From assembly GCA_028712695.1 (NCBI GenBank), contig JAQTQZ010000007.1, positions 1 to 64,000 on the forward strand: DNA of 64,000 bases. The letters are read 5' to 3'. This document shows, piece after piece, positions 63,560 to 64,000 of this stretch; position 1 is the stretch's first letter, and the number at the start of each line of letters is the position of its first letter. Both the position numbers and the translations under genes were made by a program. This stretch comes from Methylovulum sp. Lineage in GTDB: Bacteria > Pseudomonadota > Gammaproteobacteria > Methylococcales > Methylomonadaceae. The notes under the pieces were generated by a model that did no database searches, was not told the DNA's origin, and saw only the letters and a list, made by a program, of their open reading frames with translations.

Positions 63560-64000
63560 TTAGTTATCAAACTTGCGTAAATCGGTATAAACGTGTTGCG
63601 CCTGCACGGTCAGTTCCAACATTTTTGCTTGGGCGTTATGCAGTAGCGTCTGCCAATAGGCGTCATTTTGCGTGAGGCTTAAAATGGCTTGTGCCCATGC
63701 CGCCTGGTCAAGCCCTACGACTAAGCCTTGCTGCTGATGGTTGATAACCGCTGCACACGCCGTGTTAGGGGTATAAATGCCGACGGCGCCACAACGGGTG
63801 ATGTCAAAAAATTTTGTGTATGAGCGGGCGCGGTTAAACGGGATGTCCAATAATGGGTTTAAGCCCACATGCCGCTCCCGCATCGCTAAAAAAGCCTGGT
63901 AAGCAGGCCATTTCAAGGTATGCAACACAGTGACGCGCGGTAATCCCTGATAAAGACGGAACACGTCTTGTTTGCCTATAATCTCAAAAACGGCGTGTTG
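63560..64000 (-). CDS. C-terminal part of a glycosyltransferase-like capsule protein (runs off the window)
   Basis: The frame is open to the window edge, so only the last 146 codons or so are seen. The segment LPRVTVLHTLKWPAYQAFLA, MRERHVGLNPLLDIPFNRAR and SYTKFFDITRCGAVGIYTPN resembles the C-terminal nucleotide-sugar domain of glycosyltransferases encoded beside kps-type genes. A GTG at 63964 is a possible but unlikely start, because coding continues upstream without a stop. Its stop is directly before the kpsC-like start, so they form one operon. Confidence 0.6.
   Translation of the reverse strand, partial: QHAVFEIIGKQDVFRLYQGLPRVTVLHTLKWPAYQAFLAMRERHVGLNPLLDIPFNRARSYTKFFDITRCGAVGIYTPNTACAAVINHQQQGLVVGLDQAAWAQAILSLTQNDAYWQTLLHNAQAKMLELTVQAQHVYTDLRKFDN

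Overview
The window looks like a piece of a gammaproteobacterial chromosome. It carries dksA-gluQRS, nlpD-rpoS, tesA/ybbA-ybbP, apaG-apaH and mpl in familiar neighbourhoods. A PEP-CTERM protein and capsule genes point to an environmental, polysaccharide-making organism. Gene style and content would fit a methanotroph-like Methylococcales member, but no diagnostic metabolic gene is present, so that placement is inference.

Layout. 1-5.6 kb is a graveyard of insertion sequences: IS4-like and IS110-like remnants, a three-level nest (an IS5-family element inside an IS630-family element inside an IS1-family element) and a further broken DDE element. 5.7-7.1 kb holds an unknown protein and a SEC-C/UPF0149-type protein. 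7.2-13.3 kb (minus strand) holds a lipoprotein, a PhoA-type alkaline phosphatase with a possible Pho box, recD and an arylsulfatase-type enzyme. 13.3-14.0 kb is a decayed trpE-trpG remnant. 14.0-28.2 kb is core housekeeping: gluQRS, dksA, an aminotransferase, a rhodanese, moeA-mobB, a membrane J-protein coupled to nlpD, rpoS, uvrD, fxsA, cutA, a long dsbD and a TlpA-like thioredoxin.

28.3-41.0 kb is the most striking locus. A 2530-residue reducing type I polyketide synthase is followed by an AONS/serine-palmitoyltransferase-type enzyme, a KpsS-like capsule protein, a short-chain dehydrogenase and an LTA-synthase-like membrane sulfatase. The set corresponds to the rkpA/G/J/H(/I) genes of the rhizobial K-antigen rkp-1 region, in a different order. 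The enzymes could build an unusual, possibly sphingoid-like, lipid anchor or carrier for a surface polysaccharide. A KpsC-like protein and the end of a glycosyltransferase-like gene at 61.5-64 kb show further capsule functions nearby.

41-48.5 kb has ppk1, a palindromic MITE-like repeat, a pentanucleotide tandem repeat, a LysR-regulator/AhpD-like/flavin-binding gene group, and the derived copy of a 773-bp duplication whose other copy lies at 56.4 kb. 48.7-61.5 kb has def, tesA and ybbA with overlapping divergent start codons, ybbP, a class V aminotransferase, a fatty-acid-hydroxylase/sterol-desaturase family protein, a PEP-CTERM protein behind a near-perfect sigma-54 promoter, DUF1348 and DUF2797 genes, mpl, apaG, apaH and a D-cysteine desulfhydrase/ACC-deaminase family enzyme. 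No tRNA, rRNA or CRISPR array was recognised.
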